7,726 bases of DNA, from contig RFNJ01000080.1 in assembly GCA_009927255.1 (NCBI GenBank), forward strand, positions 1 through 7,726, written 5' to 3'. The notes under the pieces were generated by a model. That model was not told the origin of the DNA, did not search any database, and worked only from the letters and a program-made list of their open reading frames with translations. Positions within the stretch are counted from its first letter, which is position 1. Each line of letters begins with the position of its first letter. A program made the position numbers and the translations under genes. Source of the stretch: Pseudomonadota bacterium. Its GTDB lineage: Bacteria; Pseudomonadota; Alphaproteobacteria; UBA2136; UBA6156. Below are positions 1-6,754 of the stretch, piece by piece.

Positions 1-1423
<1,423 letters not shown>

Positions 1424-1451
1424 CTAAGGATTCTCGCTGAATCTCGCTGAA

Positions 1452-1460
1452 TGTTCTTTG
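1452..1460 (+). promoter_or_regulatory. possible boxA-like antitermination remnant
   Basis: TGTTCTTTG lies about 30 nt after the 16S 3' end and resembles the boxA core TGCTCTTTA, which in linked rRNA operons lies in the leader and in the 16S-23S spacer. It is preceded by a tandem 10-mer, TTCTCGCTGA then ATCTCGCTGA (1431-1450). The match is short and could be chance. Confidence 0.25.
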
Positions 1461-1484
1461 TCTGGTGTGTTTGCCTATTTTTTT

Positions 1485-1508
1485 GGGGGCCCTGCGGGGC
1501 CCTTTTTT
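1485..1508 (+). terminator. intrinsic terminator after 16S rRNA
   Basis: GGGCCC (1487-1492) pairs perfectly with GGGCCC (1497-1502) around a TGCG loop and is followed at once by six T (1503-1508). G1485 and G1486 can add G-U pairs with the T-run. It sits about 63 nt after the 16S 3' end and would end the rRNA transcript before any spacer tRNA or 23S gene, supporting a free-standing 16S unit. Confidence 0.85.
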
Positions 1509-1512
1509 GTTG

Positions 1513-1541
1513 TTGACAGCTTATTGAGGGGGGGGTGTAAT
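1513..1541 (+). promoter_or_regulatory. sigma70-type promoter with a G8 spacer, ankyrin gene
   Basis: A perfect -35 hexamer TTGACA (1513-1518) and a -10 TGTAAT (1536-1541, one mismatch to TATAAT) are separated by exactly 17 bp. Eight of those 17 bases are an uninterrupted G-run (1528-1535) adjoining the -10. Transcription would start near 1548, about 60 nt before the ATG at 1607. G-run length changes would shift the spacer from its optimum, the arrangement known for phase-variable promoters such as Neisseria porA. Confidence 0.75.
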
Positions 1542-1606
1542 GTATACCTAGTGAGACGGTGCATCTCACCTTTCCGTTTCACTTCACCCTCTCTGTGGAG
1601 AATACA

Positions 1607-2071
1607 ATGGCTGGAAAGCTGTCTGTGGATGCCTTCACCTCGCATGTGGTCAATGCCCGCTGGGCGGAGGCCGATGCTTGCTACGAGGCCTTGCAGGCTC
1701 GGTTCACCGACATCCCGTCGGCGCCGATCTTCTACCTGATTGCCAACTTTCAGACGGATGACCTCCGTGTGGCGTTGAAGCGTTACCCGAAGATGCCGGT
1801 GAATAGGCCGAACAAGAAGGGGCAGGCCCCCTTGTTGAAGGCTTACCATGTGGCCAACACCGATGCGGCTGAGATGCTGCTTGCGGCTGGTGCTGAGGTT
1901 ACTGCCGTTGACCATTACGGCAATGACATCGTGCAATATGCCACATGGTCGAAGCTGGACTCGGCGATTGAGCACGCCGAGAAGCAGTTGCTTGCTGCCG
2001 GTAAGAAACGGCAGAAGCAGGAGAAGAAGAAGGCTGCGCGGGGGAATGGAGCCCATGTTGAGGCTCCGTGA
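1607..2071 (+). CDS. small ankyrin-repeat protein with a lysine-rich tail
   Basis: A 154-residue protein. The ATG at 1607 is chosen over an in-frame ATG at 1559 because GGAG (1597-1600) lies 6 nt upstream of it, and the earlier ATG falls almost at the predicted transcript start. Residues about 69-102 follow the ankyrin pattern: KGQAPLLKAY, then AAEMLLAAGAEVTAVD. Residues 39-68 look like a degenerate preceding repeat and 103-124 like a partial following one. The C-terminus (132-145) is strongly basic (KKRQKQEKKKAAR). No signal peptide or membrane segment is visible. Ankyrin repeats bind proteins; in host-associated bacteria some are secreted effectors, but many are housekeeping, and nothing here shows secretion. 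It stands alone with its own promoter and a hairpin 26 nt after the stop. The partner is unknown. Confidence 0.85.
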   Translation: MAGKLSVDAFTSHVVNARWAEADACYEALQARFTDIPSAPIFYLIANFQTDDLRVALKRYPKMPVNRPNKKGQAPLLKAYHVANTDAAEMLLAAGAEVTAVDHYGNDIVQYATWSKLDSAIEHAEKQLLAAGKKRQKQEKKKAARGNGAHVEAP

Positions 2072-2097
2072 CTTTCCGTGTGGCCGCGAGAATGGCT

Positions 2098-2125
2098 ACA
2101 AGCCCCCTTGCAAAAGGGGGCTTGT
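2098..2125 (+). terminator. 12-bp hairpin, likely terminator
   Basis: ACAAGCCCCCTT (2098-2109) and AAGGGGGCTTGT (2114-2125) pair perfectly around a GCAA tetraloop of the stable GNRA type. It lies between the stops of two convergent genes. The downstream T-content is weak (GGCTTTG), so termination is inferred from stem stability and position; it may act in both directions. Confidence 0.65.
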
Positions 2126-2156
2126 GGCTTTGTCGTAAGCAGTTAAAAGCCGCACA

Positions 2157-2861
2157 TCACGTCCGCGAAATGTGCAGCGAAAGCGGCGTGCTACCATAGG
2201 CCAGCGTGTCGGTGCGGGCCGCTAGCTCGCCATAGAACCGCTTCAGCACGGCAATCGTCGCCACACGGTCGCGGTGCTTGGGCTGGCGGTATTTCAGCTT
2301 ATCGGCATCCAGTGCGGGGCCGGTAAGCATTTCCAACGAAGTTTCGATGACGCGGGCCACTTGCGTGGTGGCGGCATCGGCTTCCAGCACCACGGCGATG
2401 AAGAACTCGCCAGATAGGCCAGCCGCCGCCTGCCGTTGATGCAGATAATCACCGGTGGAACGATGATTCCCCAACACCAGCATTATATCAGGCAGGTATT
2501 TGTCCTTAAAGCGCAGCACTTGCGTGCCACCCTTATCTTGCGCCTCCTTCAGCGCACGCTTGAATTCGGTGGCGAGGTGTGGCTCGTCATCGAAGACTTC
2601 ATTGATGGTTCCTGTACGGCCAGTGATGGTGGTCTCCAGCGTACCATCCTTGACGTAATGACCGGTGAAGCGGATTTTGTCCAAACTCCGTCCAGCCGCA
2701 TGTTCACGGCGTTTTTGCCATAGCCAGAACCGATAGCCAACGGTGCCGATGATACCGATTGCAACAGCATTGCTGGCAATATCCTTGCCAACCTCCCCAG
2801 CAAAACTCTGGAGAACAGGCAACATGCTGGTTGCGGCGATGTAGAGAGTGTTCAGGTCCAC
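2157..2861 (-). CDS. hypothetical single-pass membrane protein
   Basis: A 234-residue protein I do not recognise. The start is a GTG at 2859-2861, supported by an AAAGGAG Shine-Dalgarno sequence (plus strand 2870-2876) at about 7 nt. A first mildly hydrophobic stretch (residues 6-20) is followed by a likely transmembrane helix at about 31-48 (NAVAIGIIGTVGYRFWLW), then KRRE at 50-53. By the positive-inside rule the large remainder (50-234) should be cytoplasmic. That part mixes charged and hydrophobic segments (DIMLVLGNHRSTGDYL, GEFFIAVVLEAD), consistent with a folded domain, with no catalytic motif I can name. It is divergent from the EF-hand gene and convergent with the ankyrin gene. It could be a phage- or plasmid-type accessory protein, but nothing proves that. 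Confidence 0.8.
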   Translation of the reverse strand: MDLNTLYIAATSMLPVLQSFAGEVGKDIASNAVAIGIIGTVGYRFWLWQKRREHAAGRSLDKIRFTGHYVKDGTLETTITGRTGTINEVFDDEPHLATEFKRALKEAQDKGGTQVLRFKDKYLPDIMLVLGNHRSTGDYLHQRQAAAGLSGEFFIAVVLEADAATTQVARVIETSLEMLTGPALDADKLKYRQPKHRDRVATIAVLKRFYGELAARTDTLAYGSTPLSLHISRT

Positions 2862-2915
2862 AGTGGGACTCCTTTCGAGAGAAAGCGGGAAATAAGTGTT
2901 GCAAAGGCGTAACCC

Positions 2916-2944
2916 TTGCCACAGTGATATAATGCATGTATACC
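2916..2944 (+). promoter_or_regulatory. candidate promoter(s) for the EF-hand gene
   Basis: Two readings overlap. One is TTGCCA (2916-2921), 17 bp, then TATACC (2939-2944). The other is an extended -10, TGATATAAT (2925-2933), with a perfect TATAAT at 2928-2933 and no good -35. Either gives a 5' leader of roughly 50-60 nt before the ATG at 2998. The 9-mer TGTATACCT (2937-2945) also occurs beside the ankyrin-gene -10 (1541-1549). Confidence 0.55.
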
Positions 2945-2954
2945 TTTAGCACAA
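2926..2954 (-). promoter_or_regulatory. weak candidate promoter for the membrane protein gene
   Basis: On the minus strand TTGTGC (plus 2949-2954) and TATATC (plus 2926-2931) are 17 bp apart. The -35 matches consensus at only three bases. It overlaps the plus-strand promoter, so if both are real the divergent genes would compete for the same DNA. Confidence 0.3.
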
Positions 2955-2997
2955 CAGAATTTGTTAGTTTTTCTCGCGGCTTGGGGTATAAATAAGC

Positions 2998-3402
2998 ATG
3001 GCTACATCAAGCGCCTCAGGTCTCGCCTCCTTCCGCCAACTGGATAGCAACCGCAGTGGCACCCTTAATCTCCAAGAATTCAGCCAAAACAAAGCCCTCG
3101 CAGGCAGCGCACTTACCAGCGCCATCAACGCCCAAGGCGGTGGCAGTGCAGGCGCCAAAAAAGTCTTCGATAGCTTCGATAAAAACGGCAACGGCAGCCT
3201 CACCGGCCGTGAATTTGCCGATGGCTTGGTCAATTTAGCCGCCGATAGCGCCGCCGCGGTACTTTCCGCCCAAGAACAGCAAAACTCGGTCAGCCGCCTC
3301 GCCGGAGTCGTCAAAGGCGGCCTCTACGCCACTTTCGGCGCCAGCAATGTCGACGCCGGCACCTTCGCCCAAAACATCCTCGCTGCCTACTACCGCAAAT
3401 AG
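2998..3402 (+). CDS. small EF-hand calcium-binding protein
   Basis: A 134-residue protein with two canonical 12-residue EF-hand loops. Loop 1 is residues 16-27, DSNRSGTLNLQE (ligand positions D16, N18, S20, T22, N24, E27). Loop 2 is residues 61-72, DKNGNGSLTGRE (D61, N63, N65, S67, T69, E72). Both have the glycine at loop position 6, a hydrophobic residue at 8 and glutamate at 12, so calcium binding is likely. The rest is rich in Ala, Ser and Gln, with an Ala-rich helix around 80-95. No signal peptide or membrane segment is seen, so it is probably cytoplasmic or exported by a route not visible here. The ribosome site is poor: GGGG at 2983-2986 lies 11 nt before the ATG. It could be a calcium sensor or buffer; the partner is unknown. 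Confidence 0.88.
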   Translation: MATSSASGLASFRQLDSNRSGTLNLQEFSQNKALAGSALTSAINAQGGGSAGAKKVFDSFDKNGNGSLTGREFADGLVNLAADSAAAVLSAQEQQNSVSRLAGVVKGGLYATFGASNVDAGTFAQNILAAYYRK

Positions 3403-3427
3403 CCCCTCATAGCATCCGTGCCCCAAT

Positions 3428-3460
3428 AAAAAAAACCAAGGCCCGCAAAGCAGGCCTTGG
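3428..3460 (-). terminator. intrinsic terminator of the small secreted-protein gene
   Basis: Read on the minus strand, CCAAGGCC (3460-3453) pairs with GGCCTTGG (3443-3436) around a 9-nt loop, followed directly by eight T (plus-strand A-run 3428-3435). It lies about 20 nt after the stop at 3480. The plus-strand EF-hand gene ends 33 nt away on the other side; on that strand the A-run precedes the stem and no T-run follows, so it mainly serves the minus strand. Confidence 0.85.
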
Positions 3461-3479
3461 AAATCAGCCATAACGGCCG

Positions 3480-3770
3480 TTAGTTGCCAAAAAACACGCT
3501 GCTTTGCAGCCTCTCCGGCAGGCGTACTGGCTCGCCACGCCGGATGTAGGTGTTCAGATAGCCCGGCGGCAGATACCGCATGTAGTTCTGCCCTTCAATG
3601 GTGGCGGTGGCCAGAATGCCCCCGTCAGCCATCCGCGTCAGCTGTGCCGGCGCACAGTACTTGCCCTTGCAGGCCAGCACGTGCTGGTTCGTCCAGTTGT
3701 CGGCCATTGCCATGGTTGCACTAAGGGCAAGCCACAGCAGAGCAGTAGTTAGCTTCAGGATATTCCGCAT
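3480..3770 (-). CDS. small secreted protein with two cysteines, function unknown
   Basis: A 96-residue protein. The ATG at 3770 is preferred to an in-frame start at 3839 because GGAGG lies 6 nt upstream and the shorter form begins with a clean signal peptide. That peptide runs from MRNILK through a hydrophobic core (7-18) to AMA, with likely signal peptidase I cleavage after A23, before DNWTNQ. No lipobox cysteine is present, so it is probably periplasmic or released. The mature part of about 73 residues has exactly two cysteines, C34 and C39 (ACKGKYC), which could form one disulphide, and ends in hydrophobic SSVFFGN. I recognise no family. It is a single gene with its own promoter (3839-3867) and terminator (3428-3460). 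Confidence 0.8.
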   Translation of the reverse strand: MRNILKLTTALLWLALSATMAMADNWTNQHVLACKGKYCAPAQLTRMADGGILATATIEGQNYMRYLPPGYLNTYIRRGEPVRLPERLQSSVFFGN

Positions 3771-3783
3771 ATGGAGCCTCCAT
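3771..3783. repeat. 13-bp palindrome covering the ribosome binding site
   Basis: ATGGAG, C, CTCCAT: a perfect 6-bp inverted repeat with one central base, directly abutting the start codon of the small secreted-protein gene and containing its Shine-Dalgarno sequence. The 1-nt centre is too small for a cis hairpin, so if meaningful it would be a protein site or chance. Confidence 0.4.
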
Positions 3784-3838
3784 GTTTGCGGGGTGGAAAC
3801 GAGACTTATGCGTCTTTTTATCGGTACTGTTACCAACA

Positions 3839-3867
3839 TAAATACATCTAATATACTGATTTGTCAA
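3839..3867 (-). promoter_or_regulatory. promoter of the small secreted-protein gene
   Basis: On the minus strand a perfect -35 TTGACA (plus 3862-3867) lies 17 bp from TATTTA (plus 3839-3844), a weaker -10. Transcription would start near 3832, giving a leader of about 60 nt. That leader can form small hairpins, for example AGAC/GTCT (plus 3801-3814). Confidence 0.6.
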
Positions 3868-3920
3868 TGTTAAGTGCACAGGTAGCTAACAGTTGTAAAC
3901 AAGCTACAAAATTGCACAAC

Positions 3921-3939
3921 CTTTGGCATGGTGCCAAGG
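3921..3939. repeat. 8-bp hairpin
   Basis: CTTTGGCA (3921-3928) pairs with TGCCAAGG (3932-3939) around TGG, with one T-G pair. No T-run follows (GGTTAAGGG), so it does not look like a terminator. Role unknown. Confidence 0.5.
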
Positions 3940-3960
3940 GGTTAAGGGACCAGGCCCCTT

Positions 3961-3990
3961 ACGGCCCGCTAATTTATAGGGGGGGGCCGT
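3961..3990. repeat. inverted repeat with a G8 tract in the loop
   Basis: ACGGCCC (3961-3967) is perfectly complementary to GGGCCGT (3984-3990). The enclosed 16 nt include TTTATA and most of a run of eight G (3979-3986). This is the second G8 run in the window. On the minus strand the C8 run lies next to TATAAA, but no good -35 lies upstream. Confidence 0.45.
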
Positions 3991-4014
3991 CATCCCAGCG
4001 AAGGCTGAGATCCA
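3987..4014. repeat. REP-like palindromic intergenic repeat (single copy here)
   Basis: ATCCCAGC (3992-3999), loop GAAG, GCTGAGAT (4004-4011): seven of eight pairs form, with one C-A mismatch. With its flanks (CCGTC before, CCA after) it looks like the GTCATCCCAGCGAAGGCTGG-type palindromes scattered between genes in many proteobacterial genomes. Only one copy is in the window, so repeat status is inferred from recognition. Confidence 0.55.
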
Positions 4015-4081
4015 GCTTTTCTTAAGCTACCGATGATTATGTAATGGCTATAGTAGTTTAAAATAGTATTTCCCCACTCTC

Positions 4082-4277
4082 CCATGGTAAACGCATTTAC
4101 ATTAAGTCTAATATTTAGGTGGAGGTGCAGGGGGCGCTAGCCCCCTGCGACCGCGCAGCGGTCATACTGGCCCAATTTAGTCTGATGGCCGGTATCCACG
4201 AAAAGTTCTGAGCCGTAGGCGAAGTATGTTAATTTATGTTATTGAAATAAAATAAAATCTAAATGCGTTTGCCATGG
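4082..4277. mobile_element. 196-bp MITE-like non-coding element with 18-bp terminal inverted repeats
   Basis: The left end CCATGGTAAACGCATTTA (4082-4099) and the right end TAAATGCGTTTGCCATGG (4260-4277) are inverted copies matching at 17 of 18 positions; the odd pair (T4088/G4271) still wobbles in RNA. Each end carries CCATGG. No ORF lies inside. AT-rich arms flank a GC-rich centre (4119-4199) that folds on its own. Size, ends and lack of coding fit a miniature inverted-repeat element; a structured RNA gene or a REP/BIME-like repeat is the alternative. No convincing target-site duplication is seen (left flank ACTCTC, right flank ACCACC), so mobility is not shown. Its right end is 47 bp past the pheT stop. 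Confidence 0.6.
4119..4199. ncRNA. predicted four-way-junction RNA/DNA structure inside the inverted-repeat element
   Basis: Closing stem GTGGA/TCCAC (4119-4123 with 4195-4199). Arm 1 is GCAGGGGGC/GCCCCCTGC (4127-4135 with 4140-4148), loop GCTA, 9 perfect pairs. Arm 2 is GACCGC/GCGGTC (4149-4154 with 4158-4163), triloop GCA. Arm 3 is 4165-4172 with 4187-4194, 8 pairs including one T-G, 14-nt loop. The arms are almost contiguous, with arm 2 starting right after arm 1. It is cloverleaf-shaped but not a tRNA: it lacks the T-loop and anticodon-loop consensus and a 7-bp acceptor. Transcription is not shown. Confidence 0.5.
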
Positions 4278-4324
4278 ACCACCCGGCGACACTTTGCTAA
4301 CAATGCCTAGTGCCTAAGCCAAAC

Positions 4325-6736
4325 CTATCGCCGCAACGTCGCCTGATGACTGCTCTCCACCGCCTGCACAATTGCCTTCAGCAACGGTGCAACATCCGCC
4401 TCCGTCAAGGTTTTCTCAGCACTTTGCAAAGTCAGGCTGTAGGCCAACGATTGCTTATCGCTGGGGATTTTATCTCCCTGATAAGCATCAAAAACCTCAG
4501 CACTCTTCAGCAAGTTAGCAGCACCTTGCCCGCTGCTTTGGGCATGCCCCATCGCCGCCGCCTTAATGGTTGCCTGCACACTTGCCGCAGTAATCTCGCG
4601 GGGTAAAATAAATGCCAAATCCCGATGCACCGGCGGGTAGGGCATGGGCTGCCATGGTCGCGGGCGGCTGGTGAGTTTTTGCAGCGGAGCCATATGCACT
4701 TCAAACACCGCAACGTTGCTAAGCCCAAAGTGCTTGGCAATGGTGGGGTGAAGTTCGCCAAAGGTGGCCAGTGTAAACGGCCCCACTTGCAGGCTGCCGC
4801 TGCGGCCGGGGTGGTAATAATCCGGCACGCTGCGGTTGCCACTAAAACCGCGCACATTTGCGCTCTCCACCGGTGCGCCAAGCAGCGCCAGCGTGTGCAA
4901 AGCAGCAGCTTTGGCAGCAAAAGCATCGGGTTGCCGAGCAGTTTGCTGCCAGTGGCGGATTTGGCTCGCGCTCATCACCCCCGCCGCCTGCAAAAATTCA
5001 CCTTTGGCGGTATAAACTTTACCAACTTCTCCCAACAGCGGGGTATTTTCACTGTGCGCCAAGTTCTTCGCTAAAGCGGTCAGCAGGCCGGGGAGCAGGC
5101 TGGGCCGCAAGGTGGTCATATCCGTCTGCGCCAGCGGGTTACTCAACGTCACCAATTGCTCACCATTCGCAAATAACTTTGCCGTGGCATCGCCAATAAA
5201 GCTGTAGGTGATAATCTCCAAAAATCCTGCCGCCGCCAAAGCCTTGCGCGCGGTGCGGTCCAGCGTCACCGGCGCCGATTCAATCCCAAACTGCCCACCC
5301 ATACTCGGCGGCAGCTGCGGTGGCACAGTCTCATAGCCCACAATCCGCAAAATCTCTTCGGTTAAATCTTCCGCTGTCTGCATATAAGTCCGGTAGCTCG
5401 GCGGCGTTACCTTCAAGTATTTTTGTTCCTTTTGCACCCCAAAACCAAGCTCTTTTAGAATGCTTTTCTGCTGTTTTGCGGGCACATGTAGCCCAATATA
5501 GCTATCAAAAAAGCTTGGATTATAATCAATCACCACCGGCGCCGCCACCCCACTGCCCGCCGTGCTCACCGCACTCACCTTGCCGCCACACCACTGTTTA
5601 ATCAATCCCGCGCAAAAGCGCAGTGCTGGTTCCGCCATCGCAGGGTCGGTGCCGCGCTCAAACCGCTGGCGGGCGTCGGTGTGCAGCTGGTGCGCTTGGC
5701 CACTCAACGCAATCTGCACCGGCGCAAAATACGCCGCCTCCAGCACAATCTCGGTGGTCGCCTCACTCACCGCACTCGCCGCCCCTCCCAAAATCCCGCC
5801 CAAGCCAACCACACCCTGGGCATCACAAATCACCGTATCATTGGCCTGCAACGTCAGCTCCACATCCCCCAAGCCCTTAAAAACCTCACCGCCCACTGCC
5901 CGCGCCGCAGTCAACGGCCCCGTAATCTTCGCCGCATCATACGCATGCAGCGGCTGCCCCAACGCAATCATGGTGTAGTTGGTCGCATCCACCAGCGCAT
6001 TTTTCGGCCGCAACCCCGCCGCCTCCAGCTGCTTTTGAACATGCAAGGGGCTGCTGGTATTCTTCAGTTTACTGATGGTGAGCAAGTTAATCTGCGGGCA
6101 GTTTTCGGTGGTGCTTGCGGCACTAACTTTACTCGGCTCCTTACCCGCCTTAGGAAACTTCAGTTTCACCAACGTCCCCATCCCCAACGCCGCTAAATCA
6201 CGCGCCAACCCAAGGTGGCTAAAGCAATCACCCCGATTCGGCGTCAGCGCCACCTCCAGCACCGTCTCTGGCGGCCCAAAGTAGGTATTCAGCGGCGTAC
6301 CCACCGGCAAAGTCGTTTGCATTTCCCAAATTCCTTGGTGCTCATCACCCAGCCCCAGTTCCCGCTGCGAGCAAATCATCCCATTGCTTTCCACCCCGCG
6401 AATTTGGCTGGCCGAAATAGCAAAATTCCCCGGCAGCACCGCGCCCGGCAGCGCCACTGCAACGGTGAGCCCTGCCCGCACATTCGGCGCCCCACAGACA
6501 ATCTGGCGTGGCGCAGCTTCACCCACATTCACCATACAAACACCAAGCCTATCGGCATTCGGGTGCTGCTCGCGGCTAAGCACATGGCCAACCACCACCT
6601 GCGGGAAATTCCCACCCGTTGTGGTGATAGCATCCACCTCATGCCCCAACTGAATCAGCGCAACTTCCAGCTGCTTGGGGGTGGTTTCGGGCTTAAGGGC
6701 AATGAACTGCTGGAGCAAGCTAAGGACGATTTTCAT
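4325..6736 (-). CDS. pheT: phenylalanine--tRNA ligase beta subunit
   Basis: An 803-residue protein of the usual length for bacterial PheT, the beta subunit of the cytoplasmic (alpha-beta)2 enzyme that charges tRNA-Phe. Domains seen in order: N-terminal helical start (MKIVLSLLQQF); EMAP-II-like tRNA-binding domain at about 43-150 (HPNADRL at 58-64, QIVCGAPN at 78-85); B3/B4 editing region at about 213-385 (VDATNYTMIALGQPLHAYD at 249-267); B5 domain at about 400-470 with the acidic EDLTEEILRIVGY stretch (456-468); catalytic-like core at about 480-685; and the C-terminal ferredoxin-fold anticodon-binding domain from about 700 (YPPVHRDLAFILP). It appears intact. The ATG follows the dehydrogenase stop by 18 nt, so the two are probably co-transcribed; the ribosome site is weak (GAG 4 nt upstream). 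pheS, its usual upstream neighbour, is absent. Confidence 0.97.
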   Translation of the reverse strand: MKIVLSLLQQFIALKPETTPKQLEVALIQLGHEVDAITTTGGNFPQVVVGHVLSREQHPNADRLGVCMVNVGEAAPRQIVCGAPNVRAGLTVAVALPGAVLPGNFAISASQIRGVESNGMICSQRELGLGDEHQGIWEMQTTLPVGTPLNTYFGPPETVLEVALTPNRGDCFSHLGLARDLAALGMGTLVKLKFPKAGKEPSKVSAASTTENCPQINLLTISKLKNTSSPLHVQKQLEAAGLRPKNALVDATNYTMIALGQPLHAYDAAKITGPLTAARAVGGEVFKGLGDVELTLQANDTVICDAQGVVGLGGILGGAASAVSEATTEIVLEAAYFAPVQIALSGQAHQLHTDARQRFERGTDPAMAEPALRFCAGLIKQWCGGKVSAVSTAGSGVAAPVVIDYNPSFFDSYIGLHVPAKQQKSILKELGFGVQKEQKYLKVTPPSYRTYMQTAEDLTEEILRIVGYETVPPQLPPSMGGQFGIESAPVTLDRTARKALAAAGFLEIITYSFIGDATAKLFANGEQLVTLSNPLAQTDMTTLRPSLLPGLLTALAKNLAHSENTPLLGEVGKVYTAKGEFLQAAGVMSASQIRHWQQTARQPDAFAAKAAALHTLALLGAPVESANVRGFSGNRSVPDYYHPGRSGSLQVGPFTLATFGELHPTIAKHFGLSNVAVFEVHMAPLQKLTSRPRPWQPMPYPPVHRDLAFILPREITAASVQATIKAAAMGHAQSSGQGAANLLKSAEVFDAYQGDKIPSDKQSLAYSLTLQSAEKTLTEADVAPLLKAIVQAVESSHQATLRR

Positions 6737-6754
6737 ACTGCTCGTTTTAGCTGG

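Larger units (their letters stand above)
3868..4324. other. gene-free, structure-rich intergenic region
   Basis: No credible coding sequence or tRNA is seen between the promoter of the secreted-protein gene and the pheT stop. It holds a hairpin at 3921-3939, a stem closed by ACGGCCC/GGGCCGT (3961-3990) with a G8 tract, a REP-like palindrome (3992-4011), a small AGCTT/AAGCT repeat (4014-4028), an AT-rich stretch (4029-4075), and the 196-bp inverted-repeat element (4082-4277). No convincing intrinsic terminator with a T-run was found for pheT at 4278-4324. Confidence 0.8.

Noticed and set aside
1559..1606. 16-residue N-terminal extension of the ankyrin protein
   Set aside because: The ATG at 1559 lies only about 11 nt after the predicted transcript start with no ribosome site, while the ATG at 1607 has GGAG at 6 nt.
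1475..2056. 193-residue open frame antisense to the ankyrin gene
   Set aside because: Leucine/arginine-rich shadow of the plus-strand gene, which has a promoter, a Shine-Dalgarno site and a recognisable repeat; the antisense frame also runs through the terminator hairpin.
3771..3839. 23-residue N-terminal extension of the small secreted protein
   Set aside because: It would bury the signal peptide, overlaps the predicted -10 and transcript start, and ignores the GGAGG in front of the ATG at 3770.
3979..3986. Second G8 tract as a phase-variable promoter
   Set aside because: The minus strand has TATAAA next to it, but no acceptable -35 at 16-18 bp, and the downstream gene already has a TTGACA promoter nearer to it.
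4119..4199. tRNA gene
   Set aside because: Cloverleaf-like, but lacks the GTTC-type T-loop, a 7-bp acceptor stem and a 7-nt anticodon loop.
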